A stretch of 64,000 bases of DNA from Sthenelais limicola (taxonomy: Eukaryota > Annelida > Polychaeta > Phyllodocida > Sigalionidae): contig OW804098.1 of assembly GCA_942159475.1 (NCBI GenBank), positions 113,339,916 to 113,403,915 on the forward strand, written 5' to 3'. Under the pieces are notes generated by a model that did not search any database, was not told where the DNA came from, and saw nothing but the letters and a program-made list of their open reading frames with translations. A program made the translations under genes and the position numbers. This document shows, in pieces, positions 10,833-21,583 of the stretch; positions within the stretch are counted from its first letter, which is position 1; every line of letters starts with the position of its first letter.

Positions 10833-11937
10833 GTAAATGTCATTCATGAATTGGCTAACACTTATCTAGTCAAGTCCAAGCTGTTGACGTGTTATATTGT
10901 TGTCTTAAATTAATTATATTACTTATTAGGTGTTGTTTAAATTCCAGATAAATTCAAGGTGTTGTTTACATTAATTCTCATGCAAGTGTGATACTAATCA
11001 GGAATAATCTTATTCGATGTTGTAAAGATTTAAGTGTTAAAAAAAAAGAAAAAAAGATTTAAGTGTTGGCTACAAATAAGCTAAGGAATGATAGATAATG
11101 AATTGGAAGCATGATGTTATTTTTATAATTAAAAAAATATCAATATATACAAAGAAATGCAATTTATCCACACACAACCACTATTTCCTGGGTATTACCT
11201 ACAAAACAATTGTTAAACTAATTATACTTTAACAGAAATGACATGTATCATAATAACCAACTTCACTTTGGTCTGATTTCTGATCTATGAGAATAGCCAA
11301 AGGGACTTAGTGCTAGTCTACTAGCTAATAGTCAAACCCCCAGATAGTAGTATATAGAAATGAGTGAGTCTCTCAGGCATATTTGATATATCTTTGTGTC
11401 AGAAAGAGTATCCCAAATCCAAGATAGTATCTCTTCGGGTATTAAGATATCCATACGTCACGTTGATTATGTGTTGGAATATCTAAGGAAAGGAAAAGGA
11501 AAAGGAAAAAGAAAGTGTTGGATAGTTACTATAGTTTATGGCAGGGTAATTATAGAGCGGGGATTTCTCTCTGATGTCGAGGTGTGGAAGAAGGCATATT
11601 CCATTAGTTCCTCTTAATCAGTTGAATTCACATCCCCATAAAAAACAGCTGGGCTCACCTCCCTCGACCCAATTTTGGGGGAAGTTCCTCCTGTCTTAGA
11701 TTTAATCCTCTCTCCTCTAAGTCAGGTCATGATAGCACATATCAAGTAGGCGACCTTTAATGGCACTTAAATCATAAAATGACGCCTAAATGACCAATGG
11801 ATATATGGCCTTTCCTCCCCTTCCACCTACCCCTTCCCACTTCCCTCTAAAGGAAAGGAGCGCTAAACTATATTACTCATTGAGGGGATTACTGATTGGG
11901 GACAAAAGAACTGATGACTCATTTTCCTGGACCACAT
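10833..11937. other. repeat-poor intronic stretch, no gene seen
   Basis: AT-rich sequence with short homopolymers and a small (GGAAAA)n-like run near 11488-11510. Short open frames at 11396-11617 and 11790-12008 either use non-ATG starts or run into a family A copy. I find no coding support. Confidence 0.5.
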
Positions 11938-12173
11938 GGGTCAGATTTCCAAAAAAATGTACGATTGGCAGCTCTACACATTTTGGAAATTCTGCTAACT
12001 TAGGCTGAGAAATGATGAATACCAGCTATATCTGGGTATATGTTGTATCGCATTGATTTAAAGCATCAGTTCTGTTATGTTAAACTGCATTTTGAAGCTC
12101 ATTTTTGTCTTAAATATGGGTTATTTGAGAGGATTGGTGAAGGCGAATTGTACATTTTCTGAAGATCTGCCCC
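11938..12173 (+). mobile_element. MITE family A (A1)
   Basis: Complete copy with acat duplicated on both sides. The left terminal repeat carries an extra run of A. Confidence 0.85.
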
Positions 12174-12561
12174 ACATGACATATAAAGTGAGATGAATCT
12201 ATCGTCCATCCCTCAGTATAAATACTGTATGTATGGCAGGGTATAAGGCGTGCTGCTGTCTTGACATATCATAGCAAATATCACATACATCTAGAACACT
12301 TTATCAATTATTTGTGTCTATGTATTTATAACGCTCCGTAAAGGCTTATATGTCAAGCTGTATAGAGGGATATGGGAGGTGTAGGTATACTACCCATTAC
12401 TGTACACTCCTCTAGAAACCATGTGGTGCTCAATGAAACGAATACTTTCCTACTCTCACTATATTTCTGAGGTGTGATAAAAGTAATGTAATGTAATTGA
12501 TGTAATATAGTACACAACACCATAAATAAAACACTAGATGCAAATTCTCACAGGAAAATGG

Positions 12562-12565
12562 CAAC

Positions 12566-12596
<31 letters not shown>

Positions 12597-12615
12597 AAAA
12601 AAAAAAAAAAAAAAA
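12562..12615. repeat. poly(C)/poly(A) tract
   Basis: About 25 C followed directly by about 29 A. The exact lengths may be sequencing-dependent. Confidence 0.9.
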
Positions 12616-12837
12616 CGCATACCAAATTGTCAAACCAGTAAATTTATGTTAATATTGAGGATTATTCAAACGCCGATCAATCGATTTCTTCAAGAATTGA
12701 AGATATTTATTTCCTGAATGTTTGAAATGGCAGATTTGGAATTGGGAGTTTCAGGAGATGCAGAATCAATCCAAAAGAAATCGTATGATACCAAACGTAT
12801 GATACCCCTTTCCCACGCACTACGTGTCCTGAATATA

Positions 12838-13070
12838 GTAAGATTTTTAGAAAATGCACAATCTAACTTTCTATGCATCTCTCGAATTGTGCTAAATTAG
12901 AGTGAAAAATGATAAATACTGAGTATATCTGAGTGCAATCTGTATTGTGTTCATTCAATAAATCTGTCTGGTTATGTTGAACTGTATTCTAAATCTAATT
13001 TTTGTCTGAAATTTGGGTTATTTGAGAGGATTGGTGAAGGCAAATTGTACATTTTCTGAAGACTTGACCC
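12838..13070 (+). mobile_element. MITE family A (subtype A3)
   Basis: The A3 interior (gagtgaaaaatgataaatac, tgtctggttatgttgaactg) lies between degenerate termini. tatagt occurs at both borders. Confidence 0.7.
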
Positions 13071-13268
13071 TTATAGTCATGGCTTTCTGAAGCCATCTTA
13101 TGGGAATTTATCTAATTCTAGCGCCTCCCTCCCCCAACTCGCCCCGTCAACTGACCTGTCAGAAACATGATTGTGTCACCTAAATCCAAGCTGAAGCCAA
13201 ATATTGGGTTTCGGGCCCGGGACAGGCACAGCAGCCTCATCTGGCTTCAATTGCCTGAAGATGTATAT

Positions 13269-13503
13269 GGGTCAGATTTTCAGAAAATGTACAATTCACC
13301 TTCCCAAATCCTCTCAAATAATCCCCATTAAAGACAGAAATGAGCTTTAAAATGCAGTTTAACGTAATAAAACAGATACTTTGAACCAATGTGATACCAA
13401 TTATACCCAGATGTACCCAGTATTTATTATTTTTCAGCCAAATTTATCAGAATTTGCTGAATGTGTACAGCTGCCAATTGTACAATTTCTGAAAATCAGA
13501 CCC
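13269..13503 (-). mobile_element. MITE family A (A1)
   Basis: Complete copy in reverse orientation. The right end abuts a second, truncated A copy at 13513. Confidence 0.85.
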
Positions 13504-13512
13504 ATGAATTTA

Positions 13513-13713
13513 TTTGCGCAATCCTCTAAAATAATTTAAATTTGAGATAATAATAAGGTTAAAAAAACAGCTACAGACACCCAAGCAGAGTATCTGACTA
13601 AACACAATGCCAAATATAGTCAGAAATCCCTAGCATTTATCATTTAATCTAATTAGGCAGAATTGACTAAACATATAGAGCTGCCAATTATACATTTTCT
13701 GACAATTTTACCC
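13513..13713 (-). mobile_element. MITE family A, left end missing
   Basis: It follows the family from gcaatcctctaaaataattt to the right terminus ttttctgacaattttaccc. The left terminus has been lost against the neighbouring copy. Confidence 0.65.
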
Positions 13714-13786
13714 ATCTCTACATCTCAGCCCTGGCAGTCATGGCTCAGTGTAGCAGGAAATGTATGATAGGCAGCTCTTCACATTT

Positions 13787-14021
13787 GGGTCAGACTTTCA
13801 GAAAATGTACAATTGGCAGCTGTACACATTTGGTAAATTCCGCTAAATTAGACTAAAAAATGATGAATACCAGGTATATCTAAGTACATTTGGTATCGCA
13901 TTGATTTAAAGTATCGGTTCTGTTATGTTAAACTGCATTTTGACACTCATTTTTGTCTTAAATGTGGGTTATTTGAGAGGATTGGTGAAGGCGAATTGTA
14001 CATTTTCTGAAAATCTGACCC
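13787..14021 (+). mobile_element. MITE family A (A1)
   Basis: Complete copy with attt duplicated at both ends. It is preceded at 13750-13786 by a fragment of another A copy, so this region holds four A insertions within 760 bp. Confidence 0.88.
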
Positions 14022-14059
14022 ATTTAGTCAATATAGAAGATTTCCTTGTCCGCATCGTG

Positions 14060-14157
14060 AATCTTGATTCACATGGAGTAGTATGTCACTGTCAAACGTC
14101 ACATGCAACGTCAAGCCCTGATGAAGGCCCTCACAGGCCGAAACACGTTGGGTAAAT
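14060..14157 (+). ncRNA. degenerate hammerhead-like motif (CTGATGA…GAAA)
   Basis: CTGATGA at 14118 is followed by GGCC-ctcaca-GGCC and then GAAA, the arrangement of the hammerhead core with stem II. Upstream caacgtc supplies a possible GUC cleavage triplet, and downstream cacgttg could pair with caacg as stem III, but only with a two-base offset. Stem I is not convincing. Penelope-like elements are known to carry such motifs. Here I see only a remnant beside foldback element J and expect no activity. Confidence 0.3.
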
Positions 14158-14165
14158 ATATATAA

Positions 14166-15257
14166 TAGGGAGTTTCAGCAAATCTAACCAAACATATCCG
14201 TATCTCTGATATACAAACATAAGTTAAAAGAAAGAAAAGTGGTTCAGCAAAACATGGCGGATAAATGTAACATAACATGTCAAGCAATATGTTTCATCTC
14301 ACAATAGATTTTTTATTTATAAAAATGCGATGTAATTCACACAAAAGTTGCGGATACGGTGTAGGTGTAGAGGGGTGACTAGGAGAGTATCGTGGCACCA
14401 GATAGGTCTATCGTCACAATTTGATGGGAATGAGAAGTCTTGGGCTATTTACGTTCATATATATAGATTGTTTTTGTCGATTAACACTATCAAGACCCTA
14501 CCCACTTCCCTCCCTCCTATGGCGTCTCCCGACGCCTTCCAAATCGTTTCGTTTTTTAGCTTTAATCAGCGCCGATCATGAATGTACATGATATGGCGCT
14601 GTGGATTCCCCGCTGCTATGACGTCATTACATGGGCCTCGTTCTGGAGAGGGTTCCTCTGGGGAATCCCCGTGACTATGACATCATTACCCGGGCTGTCA
14701 CGTGTCACGCCGAGCCTACGAGTACGAGCATGGTTATGGCGTTTGAGTTTTCATCAGTCAGAGAAATAGGCGTAAGCATGTAATGCTGGAAGTCCGTAAT
14801 TATACTAGTAAGACGTTAAATTTTTTGCTGAAATGTCTCTTAAAATCAATAAGCTTGAGACTGGGACAGGTTTGAAGTGTGTGTACATATGGGAACGTAG
14901 GGATTTTTGGAAATTATTTGCAGATTTGCGCAATAGGTGTTGGCCAATGAGCTTGGGTCGAATTGCTGAGCTGAGGTTTTTTATGCATGGCATTGCCACT
15001 TGGCGACTTTTCGTCAAGCTCCTTTCCACAAGCAAACTTAATTATGTAACCGCATTAGTATTTTTTGTGTGAATTGCGTTGCATTTTCATGTATAAAAAA
15101 TATATAGTGACATGAAACATTTTGCTTGATATGATATGTTACGTTTTTCCCACCATGTTTTGCTGAACCTTTTCCTTCCTTTTAATGTATGTTTGTATAT
15201 CAGAGATACGGATACGTTAACGTTTACGTATAGGTTAGACTTGCGGAACCTCCCTAT
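14166..15257. mobile_element. family J foldback element, 1.09 kb
   Basis: Inverted arms of about 180-195 bp (14166-14348 and 15059-15257) begin TAGGGAG and share tatccgtatctctgatatac and ttcagcaaaacatgg with their inverse. The core (14349-15058) has no supported ORF. It contains two related segments with ggattccccgctgctatgac and gaatccccgtgactatgaca. Terminal TA and TAGGGAG are shared with foldback I at 56543. It is nonautonomous; the superfamily is probably TA-targeting (mariner-like). Confidence 0.75.
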
Positions 15258-15312
15258 TGTGATAAACCTTGGATATTACATCAGATCTTATTTACTTGAC
15301 TAGGATTTTCGG

Positions 15313-15334
15313 AGTGAGTGAGTGAGTGAGTGAT
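15313..15334. repeat. (GAGT)n microsatellite
   Basis: Five to six units of gagt. Confidence 0.85.
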
Positions 15335-15965
15335 GGTTACTTAATGCCATAATGACATCTAAGTGGAGTCATATTCATGGCAGTGAGGCAGGATTTTTGC
15401 ATTTCTCTATTATTAGTGCAAAAGCTATAGGGCATATACACCTATAGGTGGTAGAGCAGTAAGTCGTCAGACAGTTGTTGACTATTTATAGGTAGAGTAA
15501 CGCTTAATGCTCTGTGCACATGGTCACACTCATACACTCACTGATGACCTCTTCCTGTTTACATGGTCCATGTGCCAGAAATGAATCCTTAAACTGGCAC
15601 AAATACAGACCTATAATAACACCTCTATATAACAGACACCCTGAGGGTCCAGGTGTATGCAATGATGAGGTGTCTAGATTACTGGAGGGTTACTCATGAG
15701 AGGATGTACAGTAGAGAGACTGTCATGGTGAGATGTCTGGATTAGAACATTGGAACATTGGAACATTTACCTCTGGTTGTGTAAGTACCCCGCATCGCTG
15801 GGTACAGGTAACAAGGGTAGTTATTAGACCATCACTGTCAGTCATTATAGTCATTACCACATGACATGGCATTACTGGATAGGATTACATCTAATTACTG
15901 AAACATTAACAACCTACAAACAGAACAGGTTGTTGACATTCGGTATGTGATTGAAATTGCACTCA
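15335..15965. other. unique-looking stretch, no gene seen
   Basis: No recognised repeat family, splice-flanked frame or RNA gene. Short frames here lack coding character. Confidence 0.4.
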
Positions 15966-16738
15966 GAGAGGGGTCGCAAGGTCATCCCTACATGATTCTG
16001 TAGGTCTAGATGCATCGCAAGATCCTCCCTACATGGTTCTGTAGGTGTAGAGGGGTGACTAGCTCCTCCCTGCATGGTTTTGTAGGTGTAGAGGGGTGGT
16101 GAGCTCTTTCTACATGGTTGTGTAGGTGAAGAGGGGTGGTGAGCTCCTCCCTACATGGTTGTGTAGGTGTAGAGGGGTGGTGAGCTCCTCCCTACATGGT
16201 TCTGTAGGTGTAGAGGGGTGGCAAGGTCCTCCCTACATGGTTGTGTAGGTGTAGAGAGGTGGTGAGCTCCTCCCTACATGGTTGTGTAGGTGTAGAGAGG
16301 TGGTGAGCTCCTCCCTACATGGTTGTGTAGGTGTAGAGAGGTGGTGAGCTCCTCCCTACATGGTTCTGTAGGTGTAGAGAGGTGGTGAGCTCCTCCCTAC
16401 ATGGTTGTGTAGGTGTAGAGGGGTGGTGAGCTCCTTCCTACATGGTTCTGTAGGTGAAGAGGGGTGGTGAGCTCCTTCCTACATGGTTGTGTAGGTGTAG
16501 AGAGGTGGTGAGCTCCTCCCTACATGGTTGTGTAGGTGTAGAGGGGTGACAAGGTCCTCTCTACATGGTTGTGTAGGTGTAGAGGGGTGGTGAGCTCCTC
16601 CCTACATGGTTCTGTAGGTGAAGAGGGGTGGTGAGCTCCTCCCTACATGGTTGTGTAAGTGTAGAGGGGTGGCAAGATCCTCCCTACATGGTTCTGTAGG
16701 TGTAGAGGGGTGGCAAGGTCCTCCCTACATGGTTGTGT
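15966..16738. repeat. 41-bp minisatellite with hairpin units
   Basis: About 18-19 tandem units, 41 bp each, of the form gagctcctccctacatggtt, gtgtaggtgtagaggggtgg, t. Within each unit cctaca and tgtagg are inverted and can form a small hairpin. The units resemble the centre of family C MITEs. The array ends abruptly in a truncated family D element. Confidence 0.92.
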
Positions 16739-16968
16739 GAATGATCTATAAAAACTAAATGCATGATGGGAAAGATAATGTCTTGTGTTATGGAAACATA
16801 TAAAACACATGGATATTTACATGAGATCACTGTTAAATATCACATGGTAAACATTACATAATTTCCAAAGCTTTCTGACTGACTATTTCTGACTGACATA
16901 CAACTCCCATGAATCCTTGCAAATTGCGATTCAATATGGCGGAGATACAACTCTATCTCAACCCTATC
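16733..16968 (+). mobile_element. family D element, left end replaced by minisatellite
   Basis: From gaatgatctataaaaact and aaatgcatgatgggaaagat to the right end with attcaatatggcggagatac it follows family D. The left 130 bp are missing. Confidence 0.7.
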
Positions 16969-17345
16969 AACATGATAGCGTGGAATATTCCACGCTGGGC
17001 TCTAACGTTTATAACAGAACTAACATGACATTTATTGGATTGGTACCAATTGTTGAAATTAACCACATTTTGGACCGGTATTCAGGGCCCTACACGGACC
17101 AGCAATGTATGCTCTGCTTTGAGACTATTATAGTCTTTAAGCACTAATTATGCTTATTATACTGAGCTGTATGACATATTCCTGTCACTATATGTCTCAT
17201 GCCTGTAATCCCAGTGGTAGAATCCATGATATTGACCCACCCCCCGCCAATGTGGCTATCCATGTAATACACCCTGTCACGTCAATAGAAGGTGGCCAGA
17301 GGTTAGGCCATGTCCTGCAGGTTAAGAAATAGGATATTTATGAGC

Positions 17346-17569
17346 TCAACCGTCAGAATATGTATATCTGGCACCTCTACACACATCTAGAAATAAGGGC
17401 TGAAACCGTGATAAATCCTTGGTAATCCAGGTACATTTGGGATTGTGTTGATAGGGAATATATGTTTGATTATGTTTAACTGAATTCAAACATTAATTTT
17501 GTCTAATTTAGCAGAATTTAAGAGATGTGTAGAACTGTAGATTGTGCATTTTCTGAAAATCTGCCCCCC
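17346..17569 (+). mobile_element. MITE family A, old divergent copy
   Basis: Landmarks gtcagaatatgtatatctgg, catctagaaataagggctga and gtgcattttctgaaaatctg are in the right order. The two termini are unequal in decay. Confidence 0.55.
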
Positions 17570-17631
17570 CCCCTCTTCCCTCCTTCTTCCCTCCTTCTTC
17601 CCTGTGAGTAATATACGAGCTAATAGTATGC

Positions 17632-17866
17632 CTGTCAGATTTTCAGAAAATGTACAATTGGCAGCTCCACACATTTAGGAAATTCTCCTAAATTAGGCTG
17701 AAAAATGAGGAATACTGGGTATATCTGAGTATATTTGGTATCGCATTGATTTAGAGTATCAGCTCTGTTATGTTAAACTGCACTTTGAAGCTCATTTTTG
17801 TCTTAAATGTGGGTTATTTGAGAGGATTGGTAAAGGTGAATTGTACATTTTCTGAAAATCTTACCC
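17632..17866 (+). mobile_element. MITE family A with a 24-bp flanking duplication
   Basis: Complete A1 copy. Both flanks carry the same 24 bases (acgagctaataRtatgcctg then tcag, with one difference), far longer than the 4-bp duplication usual for the family. See findings. Confidence 0.85.
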
Positions 17867-18113
17867 ACGAGCTAATAATATGCCTGTCAGTGCGTTATAT
17901 TCGGGGCAGACAAAGGTCTGCGGTCTGTCAGAGATGTTCTTTAGGATGTGAGTGAACGTAAGAAGAAAATCAATGTGAATATAATTTCAGTATTGGAGTC
18001 TGTGGCAGCCTGTTTGTCTGCTGTACGCATGCGCAGGGTGGGGCCAGCAACGTATGGGTCATGTCACTAAGACAGGCACATTAACTTAATAACAATTTAA
18101 GATTATCATATAT

Positions 18114-18952
18114 GTGTTGTGTAATAGAAAAATGAGTCACAAGATGCAAAAAAAAGATATTTTTCAAATGTTTTTTTATTTCGCGTGACCCCATGGTCAG
18201 AATGTTTTCATTTTTAGGGTGCTTAAGGTGGGATCCCACTGGTTCGCTTATACATGTGCTCATGGCTCGCTCTTGCTGCGCTTGTTTAGAGGGCGCTTGT
18301 CATTTGCTCTTCATCCACTAATATTTTTAGCGCAATACAAGCGCAGTGCGATTCTACTGGTGCGCTTGTTTCCTATATGAAATCAATGGTAAATGCGTTT
18401 GTGCGCTCTCACTGCGCTCTTAGTCCGCTTCTTTAACAGGTAGAAAGAGCGTTGTGTTGCTGCGCTCATATCAAACACAACAGATATGAGCGCAACTTCC
18501 TGCGCTCTCCCAAAGAAGCGCACAGAAGAGCGTATAGAAAGCGTAATTACCAAATTTATTAGACCGCTCTGGTTTCGCTCTCACTTCGCGCTCTGGGAAA
18601 ATAAAAGAGCGGATGAAGAGCGGGCCAAAAGAGCGAGCCAGTGGAACCGCAGCCTTAGCACTGCCAGTAGGGTAAAATACATATATCAAATTCCAAGACA
18701 GTTCATTAAATATATCCATGCATTTCTAAGGTCATCCTATAGAGTATATTTAGCTACTTTACTAGTAATATATCCATTTAGACATATTGCAATTCTTTAT
18801 CAAAAGTAAAAATATCAAAATTAATTTTAGAAAGGCTTATTAAATATCCTAAAGTTTGATCGGCTTGATCTCATCTTTTCAAATATGATGTTATCACAAA
18901 ACACATTTTTTGTGACTTGTGACTTGTGACTTATTATCCTGTGACATATGAC
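18114..18952 (+). mobile_element. MITE family B interrupted by a C-type element
   Basis: The left part ends at 18226 (gggtgcttaa) and the right part resumes at 18655 (ttagcactg…). Together they make one B copy. Confidence 0.75.
18227..18654. mobile_element. Harbinger-like element nested in B
   Basis: Ends ggtgggatcccactggttcg and cgagccagtggaaccgcagc are imperfect inverted repeats, flanked by ttaa/tta. The interior is rich in gcgctc/gagcgc words on both strands, which produces long open frames in both directions without protein character. The terminus resembles family C (ccactggct). Confidence 0.75.
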
Positions 18953-18954
18953 AT

Positions 18955-19386
18955 ATATAAATCTACGAGGAAAAATGTATAAATTTATTGATTTAAAATA
19001 TCATTGTCAGATTAAATTAAATATGGCAAAGGTAGAGAATAATCACTAAGGTCCAACACACAACTGGACACATTTCGTTGCATTAAGTATATTTGTTACA
19101 GGTATTTAAAAAGAGAGATAATTGAATAGAAATCATAATGAATCAATTCTGATAAAGTGATCAGTAAATTTGAAAAAACCTCAAAATATTCCTTATTCAC
19201 AATATTCTAAATTAAAAAAAACGGGGAGAAATTCACTGGGTACTAATTTAGGAAAAAAGCGATAATTCATTTGATATTTTAATAGGAGGACAATCAAATA
19301 TAAAGCACTATACTGAATTAATTGTGATTAAAACTTAATTTGTGTGTTTGATTGAAATAAATTTATACCAATTGTTCACTATTTCG
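18955..19386. other. repeat-free upstream stretch of second promoter
   Basis: About 430 bp of AT-rich sequence without any of the window's repeat families, leading into the CpG-containing segment at 19385-19580. No ORF or motif was identified with confidence. The position suggests promoter or 5' flanking DNA of the first exon at 19579. Confidence 0.3.
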
Positions 19387-19491
19387 ATGTGGCGACCGAT
19401 AATGGGAGCCAGTACACGCGTTGGCATTGGAGGAACGCCCAATGCGTCTGATAAAAAGCTGACTCAGCAAAAACAAATTCAAGAGAAATAA
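19387..19491 (+). CDS. upstream ORF in putative 5' UTR
   Basis: A 34-codon ATG-initiated ORF (MWRPIMGASTRVGIGGTPNA, then SDKKLTQQKQIQEK, stop) lies 88 bases before the short first exon at 19579. The segment is richer in CpG than its surroundings. It may be a regulatory upstream ORF in the 5' untranslated region of that exon, or a chance frame. I see no splice site that would turn it into an exon. Confidence 0.25.
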   Translation: MWRPIMGASTRVGIGGTPNASDKKLTQQKQIQEK

Positions 19492-19578
19492 TTCGTCAAA
19501 AAACCAGTGAAGAACAAAATAACGTGACGATGAAATCAATGCATTTGCTCGGGTTCTTGTGTGGATTGACTGACGACA

Positions 19579-19597
19579 ATGGCTGCCGGGCTGCCAG
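19579..19597 (+). CDS. short alternative first exon (isoform 2), MAAGLP, phase 1
   Basis: An ATG in a favourable context (gacaATGg) begins MAAGLP plus one base, then CAG|gtgaaa, a good donor. The 19-nt coding segment alone would not be convincing. It ends in the same phase as the first exons at 8865 and 35952, and it follows a relatively CpG-rich, repeat-free 200-bp stretch, as a promoter would. I infer an alternative promoter of the same gene. The acceptor it would use lies outside the window or was not recognised. Confidence 0.42.
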
Positions 19598-20334
19598 GTG
19601 AAAATTGTATTTGTTTTTTCAAATTAAATCCGGGATTTCTTTAGTTTAATGTTTTCTTTCATCTTGAATAGGTATGTGGAGATGGGGAGAGGAAACTGAG
19701 TGATTCTCCCGTCACAGTGTGCAATTATTTTCTTTTTCTTTTTCTTTGTTCTTTATTGATTTATAAAGACAAATTATGCCATCATTGTTGAACACTGGAC
19801 ACAACTGAAGAGGGGCATAATTATATGTAGAATAATGATTTTATTGAAGTTTATATAAGGGAGGATGTGAGATTAATTGGTTGCTTTACACCCTTATCAA
19901 CACATTTAAGATGGTTTTATCAAGGGTGGGAGAGCTGAGAGGGAGTGAGTGAGATCGGTTGCTTTACGCCCTTATCAACACATTTAATATGGTTATATCA
20001 AGGGCGGGAGAGCTGAGAGGGAAGCAGTTTATGATCACACCCAGGAAATAGAGATAGAGAAGAAGGGAGAGAGAGACAGGTTAAAGAGACAGAAAGGCAC
20101 TTTATGGTCATACCCAGGACCAAGTTTATATAAGGGTGTGGGGAAGAGAGAGAGGGGGAGAGGAGAAGGAGTGGGTGGGTGGGGTCAAAAGAACTGGAGA
20201 GCGTGACTGTCCTGTGTAGTGGTCAGCGGCGAAGTGGACGAGGAACAGACGTGCAGGAGGAGAGGAGGAAAGGCAGGGCAAAGAGGGAGAGCGGAAGTGA
20301 CGTATTGGTCAGTAGTGACGTCAGTATCCTATAT
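19598..20334. other. purine-rich region with a duplicated 100-bp segment
   Basis: The segment at about 19875-19945 (ggttgctttacacccttatc and onward) recurs with few changes at about 19957-20020. It is followed by GA-rich sequence (about 20045-20290) and two TGACGT motifs near 20297 and 20315. A short open frame at 20179 begins with GTG and runs into a MITE, so I do not call it a gene. Confidence 0.4.
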
Positions 20335-20567
20335 GGGTCAGATTTTCAGAAAATGTACAATTCGCCTTGACTAATTCTCTCAAATAACCCACATTTAAGA
20401 CACAAATGACCTTCAAAATACAGTTTAACATAACAAAACTGATACTTTAAATCAGCGCTACCAAATATACTCAGATATACCCAAAATTTATCATTTTTCA
20501 GTCGAATTTAGCAGAAGTTCCTATATGTGTTGATCTGCCAATTGTACATTTTCTGAAAATCTGACCC
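20335..20567 (-). mobile_element. MITE family A (A1)
   Basis: Complete copy, atat duplicated. Confidence 0.87.
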
Positions 20568-21153
20568 ATATAGGTGTCAGCAATGACCTACCCTTCAGCC
20601 TTAGAGTGACATTGCACATGAATTTATAAATGTGAAGTATCTTGACAAGATGTGGCCCGGTGCGAAAACCATTTTTGCTGAAAATAAACATAAGCTTAAT
20701 ACTGCCATCCATGGCTCTGGTCCGGAGAACCATATATCCCAAACCCAATTTAACTCTCTTTTCTTACTTATTTCAATCTTAGCCTCTCTATTTCCTTGAC
20801 TAATCAAAAGGGAAGGACATCAATAACTAAATGTGTGAGTTTAAAAGAAATCCGAGCCCCAGATGTGAACATATTAGGGAAATTAGAACATAAAATGGCT
20901 CGAAAATGAGACAAAAGTAAAAAGGCCTCACAACCTCACAATGTCCAGTTTGGAAGTTTAACGTTCTAATTAGTGTTAATTCAAGGAAATGCAAGGAAAT
21001 GCAAATTTGTCTTCATTTTCCATATTTTAAACTTCCATTCTAAAGGAATAAAAAAACTGAGAAAATATCGAGAAGCTGAGAGTGCGGCTTTAATACAGTG
21101 AATACAGAAATCCTTGAGCTGCTAATGGGGTCATTATAGAGAGCCCTATACCT
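20568..21153. other. stretch without recognised features
   Basis: Neither repeat families nor coding frames were recognised. Minus-strand frames at 20521-20807 partly overlap the MITE and lack support. Confidence 0.4.
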
Positions 21154-21386
21154 GTCAGATTTTCAGAAAATGTACAATTGGCAGCTGTACACATTTGGTA
21201 AATTCTCCTAAATTAGGCTGAAAAATGAAGAATACCGGGAATATCTGAGTATATTTGGTATCGCATTGATATAAAGTATCAGTTCTGTTATGTTAAACTG
21301 CATTTTGAAGCTAATTTTTGTCTTAAATGTGGGTTATTTGAGAGGATTGGTGAAGGCGAATTGTACATTTTCTGAAAATCTGACCC
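21154..21386 (+). mobile_element. MITE family A with an 11-bp flanking duplication
   Basis: Complete A1 copy. tatacctgtca occurs at both borders and on the left overlaps the element tip. Confidence 0.85.
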
Positions 21387-21583
21387 TTATACCTGTCAAC
21401 ACCGGCATGAGTAACTCCTCTTCACACTTATATGTGAGACAACTTCAAAGGTTTGTCCTTGGCCTAATAACATGAGCTGCTCCTCGGGTCATATCTAGCT
21501 CTGGGGGCTATCAAAGGCCGGATGCCAGATGATATTGTTAAAGTACAAGAGCCTTCGCCTCTTGAGCCCCCATAGGCCTATAT

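Noticed and set aside
13925..14155. Recurring frame beginning MLNCILKLIFVLNVGYLRGL, also at 17770, 21290, 32646, 53384, 60771 and 63450
   Set aside because: It is the same stretch of the family A MITE translated each time. Start codons and stops vary between copies and the sequence includes the terminal repeat. No sign of selection for protein.
18471..18809. Overlapping 82- and 107-codon frames on opposite strands
   Set aside because: They lie in the nested Harbinger-like element and run into the flanking B element. Driven by gcgctc-rich composition, no domain.
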